A DNA stretch of 64,000 bases. It comes from Tritrichomonas musculus. Lineage: Eukaryota > Parabasalia > Tritrichomonadida > Tritrichomonadidae. Under the pieces are notes generated by a model. It was not told where the DNA came from and did no database searches. It saw nothing but the letters and a program-made list of their open reading frames with translations. A program made the position numbers and the translations under genes. Positions 1-10,255 of the stretch are shown here, piece by piece. Positions within the stretch are counted from its first letter, which is position 1, and every line of letters begins with the position of its first letter. The stretch is taken from assembly GCA_039105265.1 (NCBI GenBank), contig JAPFFF010000052.1, positions 868,001 to 932,000 of the forward strand. Direction: 5' to 3'.

Positions 1-2256
1 GGTAGCTATCAACAGGGAAAATCAACCACTCTAGGTGGTATTACAGGAAGTTATGGTTATGAAGTTGGTGTTGGCATGAAAGATAAAACAAAGGGAGTTA
101 ACATTGATGGTCCTTATGATATTGATTATTTATATGATAGATTCAATTACCCTAAAAAAGAAGATAGTTTCTTTCTCCAAGTAAAAGAACTCAAACCCGT
201 TGTTTTCTTCTTTGATATTGAAGGATATGGAGGTCTTCTTCATGGAAAAGATAGTAAAAAAAATGATGACCTCTTTATTCAATTATGCACACCATTCATG
301 TGTATATCTTCTGTTTTTATTTGCTTGTCCCCAGCAGCTCCACAAACCCATGAATTGGAAACAATAGTTGATGCATTAAAAATATCAACTCTCACTTCCT
401 TACCAAAAAGTATTCAAGAAGATACCAATGGTGAACTAAAATTGATTGTTGCTATTAAAAGCGTTCAAATCTTAGGACCGAGAGTTCAGCCATATTCAAT
501 AGATGAAATTGATACGCTAGTCAATGACGCTGAAATGAAATCTGTAAAAGATGGATTCATTCAATGGAGCGGTTTAAATCCTTTAAGTGAAAAAGGAATT
601 CAAGTAGTTTTTGCACCATTAATGGATCCTCAATCATTTTATGGATATACAAAAACATTTGGATACTTGGCTCATGATGTTATTTCTGGTATTAACCTTG
701 CTGCACAAGGGCACTTCATGAGAGGATATCAAAATTGCCTAAATCTATATGATTTCATCATTTCTCATTATCATGATGGGAAATTTAGTAGTAAAATCAA
801 AGATAAAATTGCAGAAGAATATCAAAACACATTAGGTCATATGGCTCTTCGTATATTGCATGAAATTCGAGATATAGTTTCACAAAAAGTTGATGCTGAA
901 TATGAGCAGATGCAAAAGAATCCAAATGATGAACGAGGAACATTGAATGATCTAAAAAATAAATATTTTGAATTTGGTCAACAGAGCATGGAAAAAAGAC
1001 TTAATGTGGTTGGAGATTCATCAGAAATTCATAGATATTATCAGCTCTTATGTCATTATATATCATTAATAATTGATAAAAAAGAAAAGAAATTCAGACA
1101 ATTATCCAATGATAATCAAGCCTTTCAGACCATACAATCTAAAAAGATTGCAATGGAATTTTATACTCAAGCAATGCAGCAAACAAAAGTAAACTTATTG
1201 CAGACTTTAAAATCAAATAATTATTTTGATTTTAATAAAGATCAAACAAAAGATTTTGTAACCAAAGAAATTTCAATATTTCCTGAGCAATTAAGGTCAT
1301 TAAAGAAGGAAAAAAATCTTGAATTTTTCACAGAATCAGATATTACTGAAATATCTAAAAATTTCGAAGAAGAATTGACAAACGATATTGTAAATGAATT
1401 AAATAATGATCAACACTTGAAATCCATTGAAGAGCAAAAATATCAAGCCAAAATTAAGTTTGAAAATATTATAAAACAAAAAAATCAACAAGTCAAAGAC
1501 CAAATGGAACAGGAAGAAAAGAGAAGGAAAGAGTTGCAAGTTATGGAAAACAACAAAAAAGAAGCTGAAATACAAAGACAAAGAAGAGAAGCTCTTATTA
1601 TATCTCAGAATAGAAGAGCTAAGATTATCATTAATGATCAAATAACTTTTCTGCTTTTAAAAGCATTCACAGATTGTGAAAGATTTATTATTTCAAATTT
1701 GAAAGAAAAACTGGAAGATAAAAAGTATTATCTTCAGACATATAGCAAAGTTCGAGCTATTTATGATCATATAAAAGAAAATATTAAGGATGAATTGCAT
1801 CATCTTAGAGAACGTATAATTGGATATGCATTTGAGGATCTTAAAAATGAAGCAGGTGATCTTTTAGATGCCATTATACGAGTCTATGATAGCGAAAAGG
1901 ACACATTTATTACATTTGAATTAATTGATAAATTTGTTGAAGACCGATTTCAAATGATAATTGAAGATGTCTTTTGTGCCTATAATACAGCCAAAAGATT
2001 ATTGACAACTTTTTCTTTTGAAGCTAAAAAGGAGAGAACTAAAAATGCAAGTAAATATGCTATTTATTTCCGAAAAATCACAATTTATCCTGATGGAAAG
2101 AAAGTTCCTGATGATTGGAAATTGGCACGTAATGAAAAACGATCTCTTTTAAATCAATTTTTAGAATTTATTAATTACAAAGATTATACTTATGTCAAAA
2201 AAATTGATCAGCATCAATATACAGAATTATTGAATCTTTTCGAAAATAAAAAGTAA
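1..2256 (+). CDS. GBP/atlastin-like large GTPase, 5' end outside window
   Basis: The frame is open from base 1, so the N-terminus lies outside the window; the first in-window ATG (76) is internal. Seen: codons 1-9 read GSYQQGKST, a P-loop of the GxxxxGKS type. A TKG motif follows about 20 codons later (the switch I Thr of guanylate-binding proteins), and FFFDIEGYGG near codons 69-78 gives the DxxG switch II. The rest is mostly helical, with a charged Lys/Glu/Gln coiled coil around codons 465-555. Family knowledge: GBP/atlastin GTPases have exactly this order (G domain then helical stalk) and act on membranes. Inference: a cytosolic or membrane-remodelling GTPase. No transmembrane hairpin is seen near the C-terminus, which argues against a true atlastin. 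Stop TAA at 2254-2256. Confidence 0.72.
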   Translation, partial: GSYQQGKSTTLGGITGSYGYEVGVGMKDKTKGVNIDGPYDIDYLYDRFNYPKKEDSFFLQVKELKPVVFFFDIEGYGGLLHGKDSKKNDDLFIQLCTPFMCISSVFICLSPAAPQTHELETIVDALKISTLTSLPKSIQEDTNGELKLIVAIKSVQILGPRVQPYSIDEIDTLVNDAEMKSVKDGFIQWSGLNPLSEKGIQVVFAPLMDPQSFYGYTKTFGYLAHDVISGINLAAQGHFMRGYQNCLNLYDFIISHYHDGKFSSKIKDKIAEEYQNTLGHMALRILHEIRDIVSQKVDAEYEQMQKNPNDERGTLNDLKNKYFEFGQQSMEKRLNVVGDSSEIHRYYQLLCHYISLIIDKKEKKFRQLSNDNQAFQTIQSKKIAMEFYTQAMQQTKVNLLQTLKSNNYFDFNKDQTKDFVTKEISIFPEQLRSLKKEKNLEFFTESDITEISKNFEEELTNDIVNELNNDQHLKSIEEQKYQAKIKFENIIKQKNQQVKDQMEQEEKRRKELQVMENNKKEAEIQRQRREALIISQNRRAKIIINDQITFLLLKAFTDCERFIISNLKEKLEDKKYYLQTYSKVRAIYDHIKENIKDELHHLRERIIGYAFEDLKNEAGDLLDAIIRVYDSEKDTFITFELIDKFVEDRFQMIIEDVFCAYNTAKRLLTTFSFEAKKERTKNASKYAIYFRKITIYPDGKKVPDDWKLARNEKRSLLNQFLEFINYKDYTYVKKIDQHQYTELLNLFENKK

Positions 2257-2667
2257 TTTTGTAAAATCAAATTAAATAAAAAAAAACCTGAATATTCTAT
2301 TTAAGTAAATACTGATTTTTTTAAAGAAATATCTAGGTTTTTAATGATCATGTCCATTGTTTACCATTTGAATTTCAAATAAAATAAAAAAAAATATGCA
2401 GTCTTTTAAAAAAGGTCATTTAGAATATGTCATTTTCAACTTAAAGTGAATTCAAATTTAAAGCCTTGAGAAATATATTTAGTTGATTTTTGTTCAATTT
2501 AAATATTTTGTTTTTACGACAATTGCCATTATTATTGGCTCATTTACAACTTTTTTATATATACAATTTCATTCTAGTTGATAAAATAATATCTTGAACC
2601 AATTTTTTTGTCATGAATTGTGAACAAGAATAAAATCTTTGTTTGTCTTGATTCTTTTAGAAAAAGT

Positions 2668-2676
2668 AGAGGAGAC

Positions 2677-2708
<32 letters not shown>

Positions 2709-4710
2709 CATGATATTGTTTTATTTCTGCAGAGGAGACAAAATTTTTAAATTGCCTGAATTTTATCTTCATATCATATCTACAGGTTCTTTGGTTCAAG
2801 AGCAATTAAAAACCTAAATAACTAAAGAAAATTCCTGCTCATTTCAGAAGAAAATGCTTAAAAATATTGAGAGCTTTTTTTTGATGCAAAGACTTTCTGC
2901 TAATTTCATTGATATATTCAAAAAATATCCTTAAAGTTGATTATCTTTTGCTTTGTTAGTTTTAGAATTTAACCAAAAAAAACTTGAAATAATTTAATTT
3001 TAATAGCAATCAATTATTCTATTTTTCAATTAAAAATGGAGTATATCAAATGAGATATGACAATAGTTATATTATATGGTATATAAATATAATACATCAC
3101 TAAATTTGAATAGTCCTTCAACAATAACAAATTATCTAGGTATCACTTTTTGAGTTTTGTAAAATACTCAAAAAGTTATAAAACAGATAATTAAACATAA
3201 ATTGAAGTAGCTTTTTGAAAGGCGTAGCCTTCAAAAAGCTACTTCATTTATTTTTTAAATAAAACATTTTTTTTTCATTTTTTTATATACGTTAATAAAC
3301 GTTAATTTGTTTTTCGAATGATATTTCAATAAGTTTTTAATTTTTAAATACTGCTTTACTATACAATTAATATATTCTGACCAAAAAACTCGTTTATTGT
3401 GCAAAATAGCATTTTTACCGAAAAAATTATATCAGATTAGATATTTGAAAATAATCCAAAAATATCAGTTAAAAATTGTGTTATATGGAATAAACCAGTT
3501 TATTATTAATATGCACATATACTTTATTTATAACTTTTTATATTTAACAGTTTTTGTTAGCAAAATTAGGTATTATTATTTATTTTTGATGTAAAAGTAT
3601 ATAATTCAGAAATATTCCATTTTATACTAGTTATATATTATATAAATAAAAAATGTAATGCATTTATTGAATTATTTTTAAGATAAACATATATTTTATT
3701 TTTCTTTAAACAACTTTTTCATTACTATTTTACCATATAGTATTCAATTTTCAATCATAATTGAATACTTTATATTTGCTTATTAAAAAATAGTATTATC
3801 TTAATAATTGGTAGGGAACATAACATAATATTTTAATATCCCACATAATATTTTTTAATAATGAAAATAAATTAATGGCATTAAAAAATTCAGGGCTGAT
3901 TTTTTTTTACTCTTAAAATATGCCATAATCTATCAAAAATATGAAAAGATAAATAAAACTCAATTATATTCAAAATATATTATCCAAGCGCATAAACTAA
4001 TAAATAAATAATATTGTTATATACTTTTACAATTTAAAAAATAATATAATACTATTTGAACTACGGTGTCAAGCCAATACTCAGAAATAAAATTATATGA
4101 AAATAATGCTACTGGTTTAGAACATGATCCAGAGAATAACTAAGTATAATATAAAATTGTTTAAAAAAATATTTATATTATTATATAGAGCAATAATACT
4201 CAATAAATTTGAATTAATTAATAAGATATTGCTAAAACAAATATAGCATATGTTGAATTTCACCTCTAAAAACAGCATAATTTCAATATACAATCATCAT
4301 TTTTTCATTTTTTTAATTGATTTATTAGGAAAAGTATATGAGAAATATGGATAACCTATCAGTTCAGATACTCCACATTATTCATTGAGAATCAGATGTT
4401 TTTTTGATGAAAAAATTGTGATTTTTACAAAATAGAGATACATAAAAAACATTGCATAAATTTGATAGATTATTTATATTTAGTATACATTATTAAAAAC
4501 AATATATGATTATTAAAAATAAAAAACTATTATTTATATGAAAAATGATCCATTTTTTTTCGAATTTTTTGAAAAATAAAATGTTCATATCACATGATAA
4601 AAAGATGTTAGAAGTTCATGAGCAGAGTTTTTAGTTCTTTATTATCATTAGTTTAAAATGGAAAAATAAAATTTTTAAAATATCGTTTTTTTAAAAAATT
4701 TGTCTCCTCT
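2668..4710. mobile_element. Non-autonomous hAT-like element, 2.0 kb, 8-bp TSD
   Basis: The ends are inverted: AGAGGAGACAAA at 2668-2679 and its reverse complement at 4699-4710. Both are flanked by the 8-bp direct repeat GAAAAAGT (2660-2667 and 4711-4718). An 8-bp target duplication with short TIRs is typical of hAT transposons. A third copy of the terminal motif lies just inside the left end (2731-2742) after a 26-A run, so the left end seems duplicated or expanded. No transposase reading frame is visible; the interior is AT-rich and non-coding, with two strong hairpins near 3145-3245. Superfamily assignment is inference from TSD length and TIR only. Confidence 0.5.
3145..3245. repeat. Two adjacent perfect or near-perfect hairpins
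   Basis: Hairpin 1 pairs ACTTTTTGAGT (3145-3155) with ACTCAAAAAGT (3166-3176). Hairpin 2 pairs the 20 bases 3204-3223 with 3227-3245 around a GTA loop, with only one bulged A. Both carry a CTTTTTGA-type core but differ otherwise. They lie inside the 2668-4710 element and may be the remains of a smaller foldback insertion or a structured non-coding signal. No gene ends beside them, so a terminator role is not supported. Confidence 0.6.
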
Positions 4711-4718
4711 GAAAAAGT

Positions 4719-5164
4719 TTCATATCACATGTCAACCAGGGACATTGGATATATTATTTATAAATATTTATATATATATATATATAAAATACTCTCAAAA
4801 CTCTTATTATCATTTGGTTAATGCTGGTGTTGATTATAAACGTTGTACAAATCATATGATATAATAAAGATTTTTTATTAAACTACTTCTCAAAGTTTGT
4901 ACCAAAATTTGAGGTCAATTCAAATGTTTACATTTTATCTACTTTCAAATATTCTCTAACTTTGTTCAATCGCTTAAATGGTTAAATAAGCAAAGGAGCA
5001 TACAATGATATAATATATCAAAAATATTATATCATATGTTATCCTGTAATATTTTATAATAAGATTTATTCCTAATAAAAGAAAATGCAAGATAAAAATA
5101 TAGCTTTAATAATATAAATTTCAATATATATTTGGCCATATAATTTCAAAACAATTATAATCAT
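4719..5164. other. AT-rich intergenic, nothing recognised
   Basis: Non-coding AT-rich DNA with a short TA dinucleotide run near 4766-4787. The last 60 bases should hold the promoter of the next gene. A TCA-type initiator could be the TTTCAAAAC just upstream of 5165, but this is not decisive. Confidence 0.6.
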
Positions 5165-6676
5165 ATGTTATTAATAGCATGTTTATTTTTTATAGATTGG
5201 AACTTATTTGAAGATTATGCAAAACTACTTGAAGACATGATGGACGGTCAACAAAATGATGACGAACCATACTCTAACAAGGGAGATTTTAATATTTTTA
5301 ATAGTATTGAACCATCAGCTGAAGATATTCGTAATAATCCGGCTAAAGCAGCTCATGACTATGCGATACTCTCATTTAGAAGTGGACCCGAAAGCCCAGG
5401 ATGCAAAAACTATGCCAAAAAAGCAATTGAAATATTTCCAGATTCGATCCTTGGGTGGCGCCAACTGATCCAGTCGATTAACCTCATATCAGATGGTGAC
5501 ACCTGCATTTGTCTTTTCCGTGAATTACTATCATATGCCTACAAATACGAAGCCAATGAAACCGAAGATATCAAATTAGTCCTGAGCTTCATCCTTGACA
5601 TGGCCTTCCAATCTGAGCAGGACGACGTTGGCACTTTTGCAGCCGAAGAGTACTTTCGAATTGACCCGAGCGAGCTGACAAAACCGTCACCTGGCGAAGA
5701 AACAAATTGTGAATATTTAGCGGTTTTTTACGTTAAAATTCTTGGCAAAATCAATCGACATGTCTACGCGTCTCCACAGCGAAGCATTGAGCACTTGAGA
5801 GCCCTGTACAACTCTTCCTATCATCAGACGAAAGAGATCTGGTCTTTTGTTGAACTTGTCCTTTCGTTCTCGCACTCGAATTCGTCATTTAAAGGCAAGT
5901 TGTCAGAAATTAAGAAGAAGAATCAATTTGTCATCGATTGCATGATGATGAAGAAGGAAGGATCGAAGCTTCTGATGTCAATGATATACGAATGGCCGTC
6001 GTTAGTCATTCAGGCTGCCAAAATTTTGAATGAACGATCATTTTCCTCTGAAAATTTCTTAGAAAAAGTTCCTGACATTGAAGACGACCACTCGCAGAGG
6101 TACAGAGAAAAGATGCTTCAGATGAGTCAAGAATTCCTTGAAAAAGGTCGCGAATTGTTGAAAAAACGTGTTTTTTCTGAGGCCATTCAATATTTCGCTC
6201 TGTCACGTCGTTCGTACATGCAGTCGATCGTCCCGAAGCATCGCTGGTACATCGGTGCTAATTATAAAATTGCGTCTAACCGGGCTACAACTGCGAAGCA
6301 CATGAGTGAGTGGAATCTGATGAGATCTGACATTCGTTTTGCGGTTCTTTTGAGGCCCGATCACAAGAGAATGTACTCGTACGTGCCGCTGCTGGTTGAC
6401 GGCTTTAACGTGCCCGAGCTGCGAGAGGAGTACGAGAAGATTGCAAGCGATGCAAACAAGGAAAATCCAGACTGGATGGAGCTCTCAAATAGGACAATCG
6501 GAGTTTTGTCTCTGGAAATGATAATTAAAGCCAAAAAAGGAAAAGTTACACCTGAAGTTAGAGAGGCCTGCATCCAAAGAGGAATAAATGACTTTTACAC
6601 ATCAGTTAACCGTCCAATTGGCGAAATTAAAAAATTATCGTGGCTATCTGAAAATGATATTGAACCAAAAATTTAA
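5165..6676 (+). CDS. TPR-like helical repeat protein, conserved-type, function unknown
   Basis: A 503-codon frame. The sequence is almost wholly helical with TPR-like spacing: around residues 75-105 an Ala/Tyr-rich pair (CKNYAKKAIEIFPDS) is followed by a GWRQL helix, and around 330-410 there are further helix pairs ending in RFAVLLRPDHKRMY. No catalytic motif is seen. The start is uncertain: ATG 5165 gives a short hydrophobic leader (MLLIACLFFI), while the ATG pair at residues 25-26 (about 5237) would remove it. Codon use is clearly more GC-rich than in neighbouring genes (many GTC, GCG, CGT codons), suggesting high expression or strong constraint. Likely a scaffold or adaptor protein; the partner is unknown. 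Confidence 0.7.
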   Translation: MLLIACLFFIDWNLFEDYAKLLEDMMDGQQNDDEPYSNKGDFNIFNSIEPSAEDIRNNPAKAAHDYAILSFRSGPESPGCKNYAKKAIEIFPDSILGWRQLIQSINLISDGDTCICLFRELLSYAYKYEANETEDIKLVLSFILDMAFQSEQDDVGTFAAEEYFRIDPSELTKPSPGEETNCEYLAVFYVKILGKINRHVYASPQRSIEHLRALYNSSYHQTKEIWSFVELVLSFSHSNSSFKGKLSEIKKKNQFVIDCMMMKKEGSKLLMSMIYEWPSLVIQAAKILNERSFSSENFLEKVPDIEDDHSQRYREKMLQMSQEFLEKGRELLKKRVFSEAIQYFALSRRSYMQSIVPKHRWYIGANYKIASNRATTAKHMSEWNLMRSDIRFAVLLRPDHKRMYSYVPLLVDGFNVPELREEYEKIASDANKENPDWMELSNRTIGVLSLEMIIKAKKGKVTPEVREACIQRGINDFYTSVNRPIGEIKKLSWLSENDIEPKI

Positions 6677-6919
6677 GAAGAAGTTGAATAAAAATAATAT
6701 TTATGTTTTTTTTTTTAATAAGATTTCTGGATTTTTGTTTATCATATCTGTTTGCTGGTTAAAAGTTCTGGGAAATCAGTAAAAGATGAAATAATTGAAT
6801 TCAATTTTTTTTCAATTATAGAATCCAGGAATTTTCAAAAGATCTTGCTGAAGTAGGTCCTTCCAAACCACACGGTGATATTTTAATTTTCATATAAGAG
6901 TGTAATTGTTCGTAATTAA

Positions 6920-7075
6920 ATATTGTTTTTGCTTTTCAGTGTCGAGATCTGGAAAGATTTCTTGATTGATGAATCTAAGTTTTTTTTCAAACTAAACGAA
7001 AAGTGGCCATCCACAGTCACACGAATTGGAAAACTTGCTTTTCGAGGTAATTATTTGATGAAAACCATAATATAA
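6920..7075 (+). pseudogene. Possible relic of a BspA-like LRR unit
   Basis: An open stretch without a start codon contains WPSTVTRIGKLAFRGN near its end. This matches the 23-residue BspA/TpLRR unit (IPSSVTSIGxxAFxGC) seen intact at 31-34 kb. Only one unit is recognisable, and stops close it on both sides, so it is at best a fragment of a once longer LRR gene. The rest of the 6677-7400 interval is AT-rich and shows nothing else besides the promoter region of the rhamnosidase gene. Confidence 0.3.
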
Positions 7076-7400
7076 AAGATTTAGTACTAAAAATATTAAA
7101 AAGAAAAAGTAAAAAGATGAATTCATTGAATTTCTTTTTATGTAATTTTCCCTTTTTTGATTTAATACAATCTTAAAATTGTGATGCAATAAATCGATTT
7201 TTAAAAAATTTTTTGAAAGATTTGAGATTTTTATCCATATGTGCTTTACAATGTGTATTTTCGTTTTTTTCCAGTATTTTAATATAAATTAGTTTATAGT
7301 ATTATGTAAAACCATGCCCATTTTTAATCACCTATTTTTGACCTTTTTTGGTGGCAAAAAGTACCTCTATAAAAATCTCTCAATTTTTATTATTTCAAAA

Positions 7401-10145
7401 ATGTGTGCAAAGATTATAAAAATGCGGCTCAATGGTATTGAAAATCCCATTGGATATGACACGAGCTCACTTTCATTTTCATGGGTTGTTGAAGGAACGA
7501 AATCAAAATTCCAAAAAACAGCAAGATTAGTTATTTCAACAGATTCTACCTGTGATGTTAGCAAAAAAGATCAACTAATTCATGACTCAGGTGAATCGAA
7601 TATTAGTTCCATTGATTATGATCCAAGATTAAATATCAATACAATTTTAAAGCCACGAACCCGATATTTCTGGAAAGTTTTTGTTACCACCGATCTTAAT
7701 GAAAAAATCGAATCACCGATCAGTTTTTTTGAAACATCGAAACTTAATGAACCATGGACTGCCAAATGGATATGTTCAGAAAAAGTGGGAAATGAAGTTC
7801 CTCCATACATTCGGAAAACTTTTTCAATACCAGCCACAAAACAGTTAAAAGAAGCCCGTGTTTATTCCACGGGGCTTGGAATCTATGAGTTCTACATAAA
7901 TGGAACGAAAGCCACAAACGAGTTCTTTTTGCCATCGAACAACAACTACCATTTATGGATTCAATATCAGACATTTGACGTCACAAATCTTATTCGACCA
8001 AATATCAACACAATTGGTGTAATACTTGGCGATGGCTGGGCACGTTGCAGGAATTGTTTCCGTGGTAGTAAAGGAGACTTGAAAGAAAAATTCAGAGGAG
8101 TATCGGTTGACAATGTTGTTGATCATTATGAACTACTTTTTGAATTGCATCTTTTGTTTGAGGATGGAACGACAGAGATCATCAATTCAGACAAATCATG
8201 GAAATGTCATAAAAGTGACATTTTAATGAGTACTATTTATGAAGGTGAATATCAAGATTCAAATCTTGTTATTAAAGATTGGAACTTGTCTGAATGTGAT
8301 GAAGCTGACTGGTTTGATTGCAATGAAATTGAAGAACATCGTTATGACAAACTTGTGCCAAGATATTCACTTCCAGTTGTCGTTAAAGAACATATAAGAC
8401 CAGTAGAAATCATTAAAACACCAAAAGATGAGACGTTAATTGATATGGGCCAAAACATGGCAGGTTGGATTGAAATGAAAATCAAAGCATCGAAAGGATT
8501 TGAAGTTTTAATCGAGCATTGTGAAATCCTTCAAGAAGGATGTTTTTACAATGGAAACATTGGAGATGGAATTGAACAATTTCGCTATATTTCAGATGGA
8601 AATGAAAGAATTGTTCATCCTCATTTCACTTATTATGGATTTCGTTATATTCGTCTGACACAATGGGAAGGTCCTGTAAATCTTGAAGACTTTGATGGTT
8701 GTGTAGTTTATTCAGATTTAGAAATTACTGGACATTTAGAAACAGGTAATTCTAATGTGAATAAACTCTTTTCGAATTGTTTGTGGAGTCAAAAAGATAA
8801 CTTCTTTGATGTGCCAACCGATTGTCCTCAACGTTCTGAACGATTAGGATGGACAGGAGATGCGCAAATCTTTTGTAAAACAGCGATGTTTAATATGAAT
8901 TGTTATGCTTTCTATCGTAAATATTTAAAAGATCTTTATTTACATCAACTCCGTGATGAAGGAATTCCACCTCTTTGGTGTCCACAATTAATAACTCTTG
9001 AGGATGTCATGAATTCATTTGAAACTAAAGGAATGATTGGTTGGAGTGATGCAGCCACAATTATTCCTTGGAATGTTTATGTAATGAATGGTAAAAAACA
9101 AATTCTTCAAGATCAATATGATGGAATGAAGCAATGGGTTGATGTCATGAAAAAACACATTAAAGATGGACTTTGGGATTTAACATATAACCAATTTTGT
9201 GACTGGTGTGCTTTAGATGGCCCTAATAACATGTTTAATATGCACCATGTATATGGTGGCACTGAAAATACTTTTATTTGTACAACTTTTTATTATTATT
9301 CGCTGTCACTTACAGCGAAAGCTGCCAAAGTTTTAGGTAAAAGAAGAGATTTTAATAAGTATGATAAATTAGCAAGAGAAACATTAAAAGCTATTCGAGA
9401 AGAATATTTTACATCTAAAGGAAGATGTGGTGTTCAAACACAGACAGCTCTTTCATTATCTATCGTTCATGATTTGCCTCCCAATGGAATGATTAAACCA
9501 TCTGTTGAAAATCTAAGAAAATTACTGATTGATCGAAATTATCATATTTGCACTGGATTCATTGGAACTCAAATTTTATGTAAAGCATTGACAATTGGTG
9601 ATAACTATGATGATGCTATGTCAACTTTTTTACAAGAAACTTATCCTGGTTGGCTATACCCTGTCAAAATGGGAGCAACAACAATCTGGGAAAGATGGGG
9701 TGCTTTACAACCAGATGGGAAAGTGTCACCTGATGGAATGAATTCTTTTAATCATTACTGTTATGGTTCAATTTGTGAATGGATTTATTGTGATGTTTGC
9801 GGTTTGAATCCAGTTGAAGAATTCCCTGGATTTAAACGTGTGATTTTAAGACCTCATCCAAGTCGTCAATTGAAGTATGCTCAGGCCACTTATGAATCAC
9901 CAATGGGAAGATTTGAATGTGGATGGAGAATTACTGATAGAACAGTGAAATATACATTTTCAATTCCATTCAATGTTGGAGCAAAATTGATTCTTTTAAA
10001 CTTAAAGAAAAATGAAGTTATATCAACATCATTTGATATAAAAGAAGAAAGAAATGATGTTGTAGCAGAATTATCGCACGGAGAATATGAAATAGTTTAT
10101 AAGTATAAAAATTCATACAGTGAAATTCCTAATAAATACAAATAA
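7401..10145 (+). CDS. Alpha-L-rhamnosidase, glycoside hydrolase family 78
   Basis: Hydrolyses terminal alpha-L-rhamnose from glycans or glycosides. Seen: an N-terminal beta-sandwich region ending in RTRYFWKV, a carbohydrate-binding-like domain, then the (alpha/alpha)6 barrel with DCPQRSERLGWTGD and TTIWERWG. By family knowledge the Glu of SERLGW is the general acid and the Glu of WERW the general base; counted from ATG 7401 these are near residues 480 and 764. An in-frame ATG at 7314 would add a hydrophobic 29-residue leader, but 7401 gives the usual GH78 N-terminus and follows a CTCAATTTTTA initiator-like site by about 20 nt. No signal peptide from this start, so it looks cytosolic. GH78 is mainly bacterial and fungal, so lateral acquisition is likely (inference). 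Full length, no breaks. Confidence 0.9.
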   Translation: MCAKIIKMRLNGIENPIGYDTSSLSFSWVVEGTKSKFQKTARLVISTDSTCDVSKKDQLIHDSGESNISSIDYDPRLNINTILKPRTRYFWKVFVTTDLNEKIESPISFFETSKLNEPWTAKWICSEKVGNEVPPYIRKTFSIPATKQLKEARVYSTGLGIYEFYINGTKATNEFFLPSNNNYHLWIQYQTFDVTNLIRPNINTIGVILGDGWARCRNCFRGSKGDLKEKFRGVSVDNVVDHYELLFELHLLFEDGTTEIINSDKSWKCHKSDILMSTIYEGEYQDSNLVIKDWNLSECDEADWFDCNEIEEHRYDKLVPRYSLPVVVKEHIRPVEIIKTPKDETLIDMGQNMAGWIEMKIKASKGFEVLIEHCEILQEGCFYNGNIGDGIEQFRYISDGNERIVHPHFTYYGFRYIRLTQWEGPVNLEDFDGCVVYSDLEITGHLETGNSNVNKLFSNCLWSQKDNFFDVPTDCPQRSERLGWTGDAQIFCKTAMFNMNCYAFYRKYLKDLYLHQLRDEGIPPLWCPQLITLEDVMNSFETKGMIGWSDAATIIPWNVYVMNGKKQILQDQYDGMKQWVDVMKKHIKDGLWDLTYNQFCDWCALDGPNNMFNMHHVYGGTENTFICTTFYYYSLSLTAKAAKVLGKRRDFNKYDKLARETLKAIREEYFTSKGRCGVQTQTALSLSIVHDLPPNGMIKPSVENLRKLLIDRNYHICTGFIGTQILCKALTIGDNYDDAMSTFLQETYPGWLYPVKMGATTIWERWGALQPDGKVSPDGMNSFNHYCYGSICEWIYCDVCGLNPVEEFPGFKRVILRPHPSRQLKYAQATYESPMGRFECGWRITDRTVKYTFSIPFNVGAKLILLNLKKNEVISTSFDIKEERNDVVAELSHGEYEIVYKYKNSYSEIPNKYK

Positions 10146-10255
10146 ATAAAAAATATATGCATTTTATTATAATTTAGTTTAAGTCAAATTGAATAAACTG
10201 AAAATTAATAATTAAAGAATTTCTTTATATATATATTATTGCTTTAGTTATATCA

